64,000 nucleotides of DNA from Platanthera guangdongensis (lineage: Eukaryota > Streptophyta > Magnoliopsida > Asparagales > Orchidaceae). This document shows, piece by piece, positions 46,670-57,420 of this stretch. The stretch is taken from contig CM077157.1 of NCBI GenBank assembly GCA_039583875.1, positions 76,012,346 through 76,076,345 on the forward strand, read 5' to 3'. The notes below the pieces were generated by a model. The model worked only from the letters and a program-made list of their open reading frames with translations, did no database searches and was not told where the DNA came from. Position 1 is the first letter of the stretch, and every line of letters starts with the position of its first letter. The position numbers and the translations under genes are program-made.

Positions 46670-47603
46670 TGATGCTTAAGATCACGGCAGTGAACCGGTC
46701 GCACAAGTAATATAAAATGGGTGGTGTTTTCCCAAGAATCGATCTCACAAGGAACACAGTAAGGTGGAGTTAATTTCGAGGAGGACTTGAGATTGAAGTC
46801 CTCAGGTTGGAGCTAACTAAGGGGGGTTTTGATGGTTGCGGAAACAGAAAATAAAAGGTTGACAACTACTCCTATGCAACGCTGCTATGCGATGCTTCGC
46901 CAGGCGGGATGGAAGACTAGTCGGGCCGCTATGCACCGAATCTCTAGGCGGATGGACGAGTAGGCTTGCGGATGAGGTGGTTAGAACGTCGGAATGAGGG
47001 CTGTGAGCACCTCTTCGCTACGCACACTTCTAGCAATTGCTAGAACGGCAAGGGTGGATGGTGTGGATGGAATATGGGCGCACCTCAAGTAAATAACGAA
47101 CACAAACAATCACATAGACATAATTGTAAGAACGTTTTACAAATAAGCATACATCATCTATAAATAAGGTTTACAACAACACATAAACAACAATAAAGGA
47201 AGAACAAGTCAAGAGATCGACCGAATCTGAAGTCTTGCTGAGGATTCACGGTTGGAGTCGTCGGGTTGTCAATCCGCATCCAAGCTCGGTCCTCAACTGC
47301 GTTCGGGGTAGAGAAGGGATGTCACCACCTTCCAATGGCCCGTCTTCTTCGTCTCACGACAACGGACGAAAGTTGAAAGTTTCCCTTTGCTTGATGGCTA
47401 TGGCGTTGAAACTTGAAATGAACCCAAGAGATGATGGAGGAGGCCGAGAGGAAGCTCCGGCTTGAATTTGGCGGTAAACGCTTTCCCGGAGCACCTCCCT
47501 AGGGTGGAGATTGAAGGAGGACGGCGGAATCCCTCCTCAGAGATGAAAACGGCGGAGGAAAATGAGCGATCGGATCCTCTTCCGAATTAGGGCGAGACCT
47601 GCA

Positions 47604-47612
47604 CTATTTATA
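47604..47612 (-). promoter_or_regulatory. N 3' LTR TATA box
   Basis: TATAAATAG on the minus strand, about 20 bp below the box array. The same element is at 52387-52395 in the 5' LTR. Confidence 0.7.
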
Positions 47613-47629
47613 CAAAAGCAGAAATGAAC

Positions 47630-48005
47630 AATGCGCACGATCACAGGCGCACGACCAGTGGTCTGCGCACTATGTCCTGTGCTCATGCGCACTGGCATGG
47701 AATATCAGGAAGAAGAACTGGGATAATGCGCACGAGTAGTGGCGCACGACCAGTGGTCCTGCGCACTTAGTCCAATGATCGTGCGATTACCCAAGCAGGA
47801 CTCCAGAAAAGAGGAATCAATGCACACGATCAGTGGCGCACGACTGTTGGTCGTGCGCAGTATGTCCAGTGGTCGTGCGCTTACCCCAAGCTGATTCTGG
47901 AAAACGAAGAGTTGTGCGCACGATCAGGGGCGCACGACCAGTGGTCGTGCGCATTAGATCCCATGATCGTGCGCAGTAGTCCTGTTTCACAACCATCCCA
48001 GAACA
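47630..48005. repeat. N palindromic box array, 3' LTR
   Basis: Repeats of GCGCACGACCAGTGGTCGTGCGC, a hairpin with 10-bp arms around three bases, and partial copies GCGCACGATCA. About ten boxes. Repeated at 52415-52800. Confidence 0.87.
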
Positions 48006-48249
48006 CGCACACGACCCCTGTACCGATAGGAAAAACAAATCACTAATCTGTGCAGACATTCCAGACAATAACAAAAAGGAGTACAGACTAAAAGAATAAC
48101 AAAATACACAACCACGGGCATAAATGTGCACTTCCTATGGAAATATAGATAGGATGAAATATAAATGATAATGAACTAAAAGTGAAGTGCAAGCGACGAA
48201 AAACAAGCCCAGATGAGTCCGAAAATAGGTATATAAAGTGGACTCATCA

Positions 48250-49998
48250 CACCCCCAGACTTAACTGTTTGCGCGTCCCGAGCAAACAAAATCTAAGCAG
48301 AAAGGGAAAAATACTAGTTAACAAAGAAATTATGATACGAAGTACCATGCGAAGTCGTATGCTCGCGTGCGTAAAAATACAATAGAGAAAATTTCTAAGT
48401 ATGCAGAATAGTTTTTATTTTTGCACAATGCGTATCAAAATTTTATTATTACTCAAAAATGGAATCACGGTGAATCATCCGGTCATGCGTAGGGAGAGCA
48501 TTGCCAAAGATCGGGGCTCTGGATAACCTCCAAAGGAATCCACCAATGTCGGTGACCATATGCTTGCCCTTTCGCATTCTCTCCATGGCACTGGTTTGGT
48601 TCACACACGAATCAGTAGGACTTTAGGTGAAGAGATGGGGCTTGGGTTTCGGTGAGGTAAACAAAGATATATAAGAATGGCTATGCACCTAACCCAAATG
48701 AGCTATCAAAGAAAGAATCCATTAGCTAACCAAAATAAATGCGGGTGCACCACACCCCCAGACTTAACTTTTAACAAATGGGTGTGTGAACCGCCTACTC
48801 CAAATATAATCACATTTCCATAAAGATTTTCAATTTAAACTTTTTATTTTCACTTCTTTTTTTTTCTTTAAAAATATTTTTCTCTCTTTTTTTTCTTTTT
48901 TCAAATCATCTTTTTATTTTTGCAATTTCAGCAAATATAACATTGGAGCACATCCACATAATCACAAGTAAAATCACCACATCACACCCCAACATTAAAA
49001 TGTAAACACTAAAGTTCAACTTGGGTGTGCGACTAGGATCGGCTATGAGGCTTTGGTGAAATCATGGTGGAGCTGAATCAAAAGAATGGGTAGGCACAAC
49101 GGGGCTAGCGAGGATAACACGTTAGGAATGGTACAAAGCTCAACCGGGCCAAAATGATGGCCTACATCACGCTCATGCGAGACTAACCTATACCCATGCT
49201 TCAAGAATAGCTTGGGGCAAGTTCTTATCCAACGAGAAAGACTATCCCTCCTCCCGACTCGAGCAATATGAAACTAACGGCCGTCTACACACATCCCTAA
49301 GCTACCGTCGGATTCACACCGGATTCACCAACTTTTGAGTAGAATAAAAAGTCTTTACGCAAATAGAAAGATATAAAACTATAAGCATACAGAAAAATTA
49401 AATCTACTCGAATTTCTACACGAGACGAGAGCAGTTGACTAGAAACACAACAAGACCAACATTTTACTCCGTCTCACAATCCTAAGCCAGCACCATAATT
49501 TTCCCAAATCTAACAAAAGAAATGAGTTTAACTCGAAGCACGCAAAAAGCTAAGCACGCGCTCATGTGGGTGCAGTGGTGTGTGATGCAATGAACTTAAG
49601 TAAAATAAAACAATAAAAGCTTCTAGTATGCTCATGAAATGTGTACGTGCAATAGGTAACAGCTCTCTCCCCCAGACTTAAACTAAGCAAAACAACATAT
49701 AATAGAGAAATTAAAATCATAAAAAGCTAAGGGAAGAGGTTACCCAATGCTCAGCTTGTGAGCATACCAGAAGACGCGTGGAAACCTGAAGTAGGCCCGC
49801 CTACGAAGAATCACAACCCCGCCAATGCAATTTTCTATGAGTACCTGCAGGGGTGAGCTTCGCAAAAACAAAACAAAAATATACAAACTACAAAGAAATA
49901 CTAAAACAAACTAGGCATGAAAAATAAAATGCAGAAAATGAAAGATAAGTACTGGGGTTACTGTCATCCCAGCACGACTTATCAAATTCTAAACAGTT
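48250..49998 (-). other. N 3' untranslated region with three polypurine tracts
   Basis: The terminal PPT (minus strand TTAAGTCTGGGGGTG) touches the LTR at 48250. Near-identical copies lie at 48751-48769 and 49667-49682. Between them the sequence is AT-rich with TTTTCTTTT runs (48840-48915). No ORF that I can support. Confidence 0.78.
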
Positions 49999-51231
49999 CT
50001 AGCTTATAGGCCTATGAAATAAAAAGTGCACAGGTAACTGTTCCAATATCCGTTTCGGTAACGGGTACCGATACGGTGATAGAGCAGTTACCCCTCTGCC
50101 TAAATAATCATACCTTCTCCTCGCAGGCAGAGGAAATAGGAAGTAGGATGAGGAGGAGGCCTGGTCCTCACTCATCTCACCACAAAAAATATCCTCGCCT
50201 AGCAAGGCATTGCCAACCATAGGTGTGCAGGGTGTGATGGCAACGACATGAGCACAAAGCTCATTGTCATCCCAACGTACCTGTGGAGACTCATCCTGCA
50301 CAGGCTCAGATAAGGAAGGGGGATCAAGAAATAAAGGAGACGAAGAACTAAAATAATCAGAAAATGGGAGAGTGATCCCGGTGTCACTCTCAGCAGGATC
50401 CATGCAGAGATCATCGTCGGTATCATACGAGTTATACCGAGGGGAATCCGAGAACTCGAGGTCCGCGGTGGTAAGAGGAACGGCCTCATCTAATAAAGAG
50501 GTGCAAACCTCCACATCAGAAAGGGGATATTTCTCATCCCACCGGGGTGCGTAAAAATGTTCCGAAGATCCACCTTCTCCGTCAGAGATAGAGGAATCAT
50601 CATCCCACTTCGGCGCAACCTCGGGCACCGAATCATCCACAATCACGTCATCATCAACCGACTCACAAAAAAGAGGAATAGCACAATCCGGCAAAAATTG
50701 CGGAGGGGTAAGGCTGCTCTCAAAATCAAGCACTGAATGAGCAGGCCCCATCGCAAAATCATTCGTTGACGCCACCCCGTCGACGACCGGAACAATCTCA
50801 TCGTCCTATATAGGAGCGTCCATGAGTTCCTGCTCCACTTTTTGTTGGCTAACACCAAAGTGATCATCATCACTCAAGGAAAGCTCGTAAAAAGGGATCG
50901 AGGGACCCATGAAAGAGCTGTATGCGGCCAGAGATTCTTCAGTAATCTCAACGGGTAAAGAAGGAGCAAAGTGCGTTATATCAGTGTATGGGCCAGGCAA
51001 GACCCTGGTAGGCTTGTCCACAACAGTCTTCCGCGAACGGGAGGTTATTGTGCACACGCCCTCAGAGGGAGAAGGCTTGCACAAACGAGGGCAATCCTGC
51101 AACATGTGGCCCTCACCTTGACATAACAAACACCGAATGCAATGCTCGACATTCATAACAGCAATGACATCGATGGATGGGCGCAAAGTGTCAAGGATAC
51201 GACACTGAGCATCAAAATCCATCACGAACAA
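49999..51231 (-). pseudogene. N ORF: CCHC-knuckle protein with acidic C-terminus, split by one TAG
   Basis: Starts MFVMDFDAQCRILDTLRPS at 51231. A single zinc knuckle, CLLCQGEGHMLQDC (C-x2-C-x4-H-x4-C), is at about residues 33-46. The frame continues to DAPI, meets one TAG at 50808-50806, and stays open in the same frame to a stop at 49999. The second part is strongly acidic (DDDVIVDDSVPEVAPKWDDD, SSISDGEGG, YDTDDDLCMDPAESDTG) and ends with a basic segment. I recognise no capsid core and no named family. The knuckle suggests RNA binding, as in gag proteins; this is inference. The amber could be damage or a readthrough site. Confidence 0.6.
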
Positions 51232-51430
51232 AAATAAGTACTGAAAAAGTGCTACACAGCTAAAATGAAAATAGCACGGATCTGCTATCTAAATCAAAAA
51301 TCAGAAAAGGGGAAAAAGAAATAAGCAAAATAAAAATTCTAATAACAAAAGCAAATAAAAAAAATGATATGCACAAATGGAAAAGGGCTTCAATCTATTA
51401 TCTCCCTCTCCACAACCTCACACGACTGTG

Positions 51431-51449
51431 TTGCCCGGCAACGGCGCCA
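51431..51449 (-). other. N primer binding site (tRNA-Asp)
   Basis: The minus strand reads TGGCGCCGTTGCCGGGCAA, the tRNA-Asp primer type also used by At, six bases from the LTR end at 51456. The leader 51232-51430 holds no ORF. Confidence 0.88.
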
Positions 51450-51455
51450 AAAACT

Positions 51456-53033
51456 TGATGCTTAAGATCACGGCAGTGAACCGGTCGCACAAGTAATATA
51501 AAATGGGGGTTTTCCCAAGTATCGATCTCACAAGGAAAACAGTAAGGTGGAGTTAATTTCGAGGAGGACTTGAGATTGAAGTCCTCAGGTAGGAGCTAAC
51601 TAAGGGGGGTTTTGATGGTTGAGGAAACAGAAAATAAAAGGTTGACAACTACTCCTATGCAACGCTGCTATGCGATGCTTCGCCAGGCGGGATGGAAGAC
51701 TAGTCGGGCCGCTATGCACCGAATCGCTAGGCGGATGGATGAGTAGGCTTGCGGATGAGGTAGTTAGAACGGCGGAATGAGGGTCGTGAGAACCTCTTCT
51801 CTACGCACGCTTCTAGCAATTGCTAGAACGGTAAGGGTGGATGGTGTGGATGGAATATGGGCGCACCTCAAGTAAATAACGAACACAAACAATCACATAG
51901 ACATAATTATAAGAACTTTTTACAAATAAGCATACATCATCTATAAATAAGGTTTACAACAACACATAAACAACAATAAAGGAAGAACAAGTCAAGAGAT
52001 AGACCGAATCCGAAGTCTTGCTGAGGATTCACGGTTGGAGTCATCGGGTTGTCAATCCACGTCCAAGCTCGGTCCTCAACTGCGTCCGGGGAAGAGAAGG
52101 GCTGTCACCACCTTCCAATGGCCCGTCTTCTTCGTCTCATGACAGCGGACGAAAGTTGAAAGCTTCCCTTTGCTTGATGGCTATGGCGTTGAAACTTGAA
52201 ATGAACCCAAGAGATGATGGAGGAGGCCGAGAGGAAGATCCGGCTTGGATTTGGCGGTAAACGCTTGCCCGGAGCACCTCCCTAGGGTGGAGATTGAAGG
52301 AAGATGGCGGAATCCCTCCTCAGAGATGAAAACGGCGGAGGAAAATGAGCGATCGGATCCTCTTCCGAATTAGGGCGAGACCTGCACTATTTATACAAAA
52401 GCAGAAATGAACAATGCGCACGATCACAGGTGCACGACCAGTGGTCGTGCGCACTATGTCCTGTGCTTGTGCGCACTGGCATGGAATATCAAGAAGAAGA
52501 ACTGGGATAATGCGCATGAGTAGTGGCGCACGACCAGTGGTCCTGCGCACTAAGTCCAATGATCGTGAGATTACCCAGACAGGACTCCAGAAAAGAGGAA
52601 TCAATGCACACGATCAGTGGCGCGCGACCGGTGGTCGTGCGCAGTATGTCCAGTGGTCGTGCGCTTACCCCAGGCTGATTCTAGAAAACGAAGAGTGGTG
52701 CGCACGATCAGGGGTGCATGACCAGTGGTCGTGCGCATTAGATCCCATGATCGTGCGCAGTATTCCTGTTTCACAACCATCCCAGAACACGTACACGACC
52801 CCTGTACCGATAGGAAAAACAATTCACTAATTTGTGCAGACATTCCAGACAATAACAAAAAGGAGTACAGACTAAAAGAATAACAAAATACACAACCACA
52901 GGCATAAATGTGCACTTCCAATGGAAATATAGACAGGATGAAATATAAATGATAATGAACTAAAAATGAAGTGCAAGCGACGAAAAACAAGCCCAGATGA
53001 GTCCGAAAATAGGTATATAAAGTGGACTCATCA
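51456..53033 (-). repeat. N 5' LTR
   Basis: 1578 bp, partner of 46670-48249. Boxes 52415-52800, TATAAATAG on the minus strand at 52395-52387. Ends at 53033, followed by the target copy GTTAT at 53034-53038. Confidence 0.92.
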
Positions 53034-53399
53034 GTTATCTCCAGCATAACCCATCATGCTTAACATCATATCATATTCCTCATTCTCAATTTCCAGTTCT
53101 GCTTCTCCATTATTCAAACCAAAAATTTCAGTCAAAACGGCGGGAGATAGAGAAATAACGTTACCCGTAATTATTCCAATCATTGTATTCTCCTCTGATG
53201 TTGAAGATGTAAAGACCCATTCTCTAATCTCTGTTCCAGACAGTTTGATCCTTGTAGTCATCAGATTCTTCAGTTGCCGCCCTTCTATAAGTTCCAGAAT
53301 ACTCAGAAAAATCGGGTCCGAATGCTGAAAAGAATCAAAGTCAACATTGAATCCGGTGTCGAACTTCATCCCAGCCAATGTTCCCGCTAGAATCGCCAT
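53034..53399 (-). pseudogene. S2 envelope-like ORF, N-terminal part
   Basis: Starts MAILAGTLAGMKFDTGFNVDFDSF at 53399 and runs through LELIEGRQLKNLMTTRIKL, EIREWVFTSSTSEENTMIGI and LSPAVLTEIFGL to MGYAGD, where N is inserted; the next codons come from the N LTR. The other half resumes at 46669. This globular start is the one shared by envelope-like ORFs of plant retroelements. The ATG follows a cluster of palindromic boxes by about 80 bp. Confidence 0.78.
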
Positions 53400-53479
53400 G
53401 AAATCACTTTTAAGAGAGAAAAAACGGCGATCAAGTGCAAGGGAACAGAAAGCGCGGGACAGAGGTCGAAGAAAACCTA

Positions 53480-53790
53480 GATATAAGGTTTTCCAGAATA
53501 TGAATCGACAAACTCCATTCCACGAAAATTAAAACATTCTTCGATCTGGGTTTGACGAAATAATTTGGAGTTAAATGATTCATCGAGCTCAGTATGAAGA
53601 TTTGAAGACATTTCGTCGATCTCCGTTCGACGAACGTTTTCTGAAGTGGATTCGTCGATCTCCATTCGACGAAAACAACTTCACTCACAGAGAGTTCGTC
53701 GACCTCCGTTCGACGAATATCTCCCGAACTTTCCCTAGTTCGTCAAGCTCCGTTCGACGAACTCTGGAAAATTCATCGAGTGCAGACAAA
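53480..53790. repeat. S2 palindromic boxes upstream of the envelope-like ORF
   Basis: Boxes of the type TTCGTCGATCTCCGTTCGACGAA (arms TTCGTCGA and TCGACGAA) in about six copies, between the pol stop at 53793 and the envelope-like start at 53399. Extra boxes at the 5' side of the envelope gene are reported for envelope-carrying Sireviruses. Confidence 0.83.
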
Positions 53791-53792
53791 AA

Positions 53793-55341
53793 CTAAACTA
53801 AGTCTTCTCCATTGATCATTCCAAGCTGATTTATAAATAACAGATGGTTTCTTTCATCTAGAGGTTTGGTGAAAATGTCAGCTCTTTTTAAATCAGTGTA
53901 GATATAGATAAGTTTAATTTTGTTTTTGTCTGCACACTCTCTTATGAAATGATGTCTAATATCTATATTCTTAGTCTTACTGTGATGGACTGGATTGTGT
54001 GCTATGGCAATAGCACTTGTGTTATCATAAAGTAGAGTTGAATTATTTAAGTTGAGACCATAGTCTACTAATTGATTTTGAATCCACAGCATCTGGGAAC
54101 AACATCTGCCAGCTGTCAATTGAGGTAGACATAGATGACTGTTCCTTACAAAACCAGGATACTAATCTCATACCCAGGAACTGGCAGGTTCCTGAAGTAC
54201 TTTTCCTGTCCACCCTACATCCAGCAAAATCAGCATCTGAGTATCCAGTTAACTCAAATTCTGATTCAGTGGGATACCATAGGCATAGACTAGGACAACT
54301 CTTTATATATCTCAAAATTCTTTTTAGGAAAACTAGATGAGATTCTTTAGGGTTCACTTGGAACCTAGCATAAAGGCATGTGACAAACATGATATCAGGT
54401 CTGATAGCTGTAAGATATAATAGGGACCCAGCAATGCCCCTATATAATTTCTGGTCAACAGGTTTCCCATGTAGATCAGAGTCTATTACAGCATTTGTAG
54501 CCATAGGTGTTTTCTCTGCTGAGGCATCAACCATCCCAAACTTTTTGATAAGATCTTTTGCATATTTAGCTTGGAAGATGAAAATGCCATCAGGGAGCTG
54601 CTTCACTTGGAGACCAAGGAAGTAGGAGAGCTCACTCATGCTACTCATTTCAAATTTGGAATGCATGAGGTCAGAGAACCTCTTGTACAATTTGGAATCA
54701 GTAGACCCAAATATGATGTCATCCACATATATTTGTACTAACAGTATTTGGTTCTTATGATGTCTAGTGAAAAGTGTCTTATCTACTATGCCTCTAATGA
54801 ACTTATGCTCTAACAAAAAACTTGCTAAGGTCTCATACCAAGCTCTTGGAGCTTGCTTTAAAACATAGAGGGATTTATGCAATTTAAAAACATAAGAGGG
54901 GTGAGTTGGAGAGACAAAACCTGGAGTTTGTTCAACATAAACCTCTTCTTTTAGTACTCCATTCAGGAAAGCACTCTTCACATCCATTTGATAGACCTTG
55001 AATTTTTTGAAGGCTGCATAGGTAAGGAATATTCTGATTGCCTCTAATCTTGCCATAGGTGCAAAGGTTTGGTAATAATCTATTCCTTCCTCTTGCCTAT
55101 ATCCTTGAGCAACAAGCCTAGCCTTATTTCTCACAATCACTCCTTGGGCATCTAGCTTGTTTCTGTAAACACATTTAGTTCCAATTACTGGGTAGTTTTG
55201 CGGTCTTGGAACCAAATCCCAAACTCTATATCTCTCAAATTGGTTTAATTCCTCCTGCATTGTAATGATCCAATGGGGATCTTGCTCTGCATCATGGATG
55301 GATAGAGGTTCAACCTGAGAGAGAAAATAGGCATGCATCAA
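53793..55341 (-). pseudogene. pol: S2 pol: reverse transcriptase and RNase H
   Basis: 55341-54120 is one open block: RT start [58 protein letters not shown], catalytic [10 protein letters not shown], then the RNase H domain [20 protein letters not shown] frameshift near 54120-54150 moves the final part ([29 protein letters not shown]) into the frame ending at 53793. All RT catalytic residues are visible. Confidence 0.9.
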
Positions 55342-56505
55342 ATCTTGGTTGAGTTGATGCCTTGTCTGTACACCTGCTAATATGTCTCCAATAACTTGAG
55401 ATCTGGGGTGATCCCTTAGTGTGACAAGATCAGTGGGTGGAGTTGGTTCTTCAACAGCAGTAGGAACTAATTCCTCTTGTGGAATTATGTTTGCTGTTGG
55501 GGGAAAATCAATTCCTTCAGTGCCTTTATCTTCACTTTATTCAATGACTAGTGGAGAAGGATGTGTTGGAACCTCTTGGGTGAGGTTTAGTCCATCCAAA
55601 TTCTCACACAAGTGAGGTACTTGCAAGGTGCTATTGGTCGAAATCTCTTTCTCCTTGCAAGACATGTTAGCTTCATCAAATGTAACATGAATAGATTCTT
55701 CAATTTTTAGAGATGATTTATTAAAAACCCTATAGGCTTTGCTTACTTGGGAATATCCTAGAAAGATTCCCTCTTCAGCTTTAGCCTCAAACTTTCTAAT
55801 GTATCTTTTATTGTTGTTGTGAATATATCATATACATCCAAATACTTTAAAATTGTTGATTTTAGGTTGCTTCCCTTTAAGTAATTCATAGGCAGTCCTG
55901 TTCTTTTGTTTATGTATCAGGCTTCTGTTTAGGACATAATTTGCAGTGTTTACAGCCTCTGCCTAAAAGGTTAGTGGCATGTAAGCATCTACAAGTAATG
56001 TACCTGCAGCTTCAATTAGTGTCCTATTTTTCTTTTCAGCTACCCCATTTTGTTGGGGAGTTCTAGGAGCTAAGAAGAAGTGCCTGATACATTCCTTCTC
56101 ACAAAACTCATGCATAAGAAGAGACTCAAACTCTGTGCCATGATCACTTCTGATCAATGCAACATGAGTAGAGAACTCAATCTGTATGGTCCTGAGAAAA
56201 TCTGTAAGAACCTTAAAGGTATCTGACTTAGATCTCAGAAAGGACACCCAAGTGAACCTTGAGAAGTCATCCACTATAACTAAGGTGTAGGATTTCCCTC
56301 CTAGGCTTTGTACAACAATGGGTCCAAAGAGATCCATGTGTAGCAAATACAAAATCTTAGGTGAATCACTTTTATTAACAGATTTAAAACTAGATTTAGT
56401 TTGTTTGCTTAGTTGACAAGCCCTGCAAAGGCCTTCCTTCTTGTAGGGACCAGAAGGAAAACCACTAAGAAGGTTGTCTTTTGATAGCCTAGCAATGTTT
56501 TTCAA
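55342..56505 (-). pseudogene. pol: S2 pol: integrase
   Basis: Zinc region CRACQLSKQTKSSF, then the core with D in VIVDDFSRFTW, D in IRSDHGTEFES and E in NGVAEKKNRTLIE, all present. A stop follows at 55963; the same frame goes on with the copia integrase C-terminus (NRTAYELLKGKQP-like text) and an acidic linker to RT, with another stop near 55540. Confidence 0.88.
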
Positions 56506-56613
56506 GTTTATATGCCCTAGCCTTTTATGCCATAAATCATTCTGATTACTAGTTATATTAAGTAAGCAGATATCAGACTTGGCAGAAAGAAAATCAACTA
56601 AGTATATGTTACC

Positions 56614-56952
56614 TTATCTATTCCCAATTAAAATAGTTTGTTTTTCCTTATTAGCAATAGTGCAAGAAGATGAGTTAAAGTGTACCTGATAACCTTCATC
56701 ACATAACTGACTTATGGAGATGAGGTTATGCTTGAGTCCTCTAACATATGTCACTTTCTTGAAAGTGACTGCTCCAATCTTCACCTCTCCAAAACCTTCA
56801 GACTGGCCACATTTTGAATCACCAAAGAAAACCTTTGGTCCTAGATTGGACTTAAAGTTGGTTAAGATGTCCTTGCTGCCAGTCATATGTTTGGAGCATC
56901 CACTGTCCATGTACCATGTTTGATTATTTACTGCACAGCTCTTCACCTGCAA
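56614..56952 (-). pseudogene. pol: S2 pol: protease and GAG-pre-integrase start
   Basis: QTWYMDSGCSKHMTGSKD carries the copia protease active site DSG. It is followed by GPKVFFGDSKCGQSEGFG and GLKHNLISISQLCDEGYQV. A stop at 56614 separates it from the integrase zinc region. 56953-57159 is a short linker in which I see only stops in frame. Confidence 0.85.
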
Positions 56953-57159
56953 TGAAAAATAATTAATTATTCTTAACCCAGGTTACCTTTTGTCCTTTGC
57001 ATTATTGATATGAAAAACTAGATATAACAGAGAATTCTGGTTGAGATTTTATCCTAGAGGGTGATATCTTCTAGGTGGTATTACCTCATCAGCTACAGGG
57101 TTAAATGGTTTTGTAGGATTATTAGAGTTGCTGTTATAATTAACATTCATGTTAAGTCT

Positions 57160-57420
57160 TTCTGGGTTCGACGAATTTCTGTAAGTTCGTCGACCAGAGT
57201 TCAACGAATTGGGTTGAGATCGTCGATCTCTGCCCAGAGAATGAACATATTCATTTTATGTGCCCCACATTAGTCGACCTCTGCTCGACGAACCATACAG
57301 AGTTCGTCGATCGCAGTTAGACAAATAATTATAGCTATAGTTTGCGTTCAGCATTCGTCGAGTGGGGTTCGACGAACTGGCAACATTTCGTCGATCTGAG
57401 TTCGACGAATTTTGCTGAAC
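57160..57420 (-). repeat. S2 palindromic boxes inside the gag-pol coding linker
   Basis: About six boxes of the LTR type, for example TTCGTCGA and TCGACGAA around GTGGGGT. They stay in the gag frame on the minus strand, where they encode a repeated Ser-Ser-Asn-x-x-Arg-Arg unit (SSNSDRR, SSNPTRR). One TAG (57421) and one TAA near 57256 now break this frame. Confidence 0.75.

Larger units (their letters stand above)
46670..48249 (-). repeat. N 3' LTR
   Basis: 1580 bp. On the minus strand it starts TGATGAGTCCACTTTATATACC. Boxes 47630-48005; TATAAATAG on the minus strand at 47612-47604. About 2% different from the right LTR by eye. Confidence 0.92.
46670..53033 (-). mobile_element. N: non-autonomous LTR element primed by tRNA-Asp
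   Basis: 6.36 kb. LTRs of 1580 and 1578 bp, TGATG...CATCA ends, target duplication GTTAT, tRNA-Asp primer site 51431-51449, PPT next to the left LTR. The 3.2-kb internal region has no protease, RT, RNase H or integrase; it has one interrupted ORF with a CCHC knuckle (51231-49999). The tRNA-Asp primer site suggests an Athila/Tat-type helper. At cannot be assumed to be that helper, since the LTR sequences differ. Confidence 0.9.
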
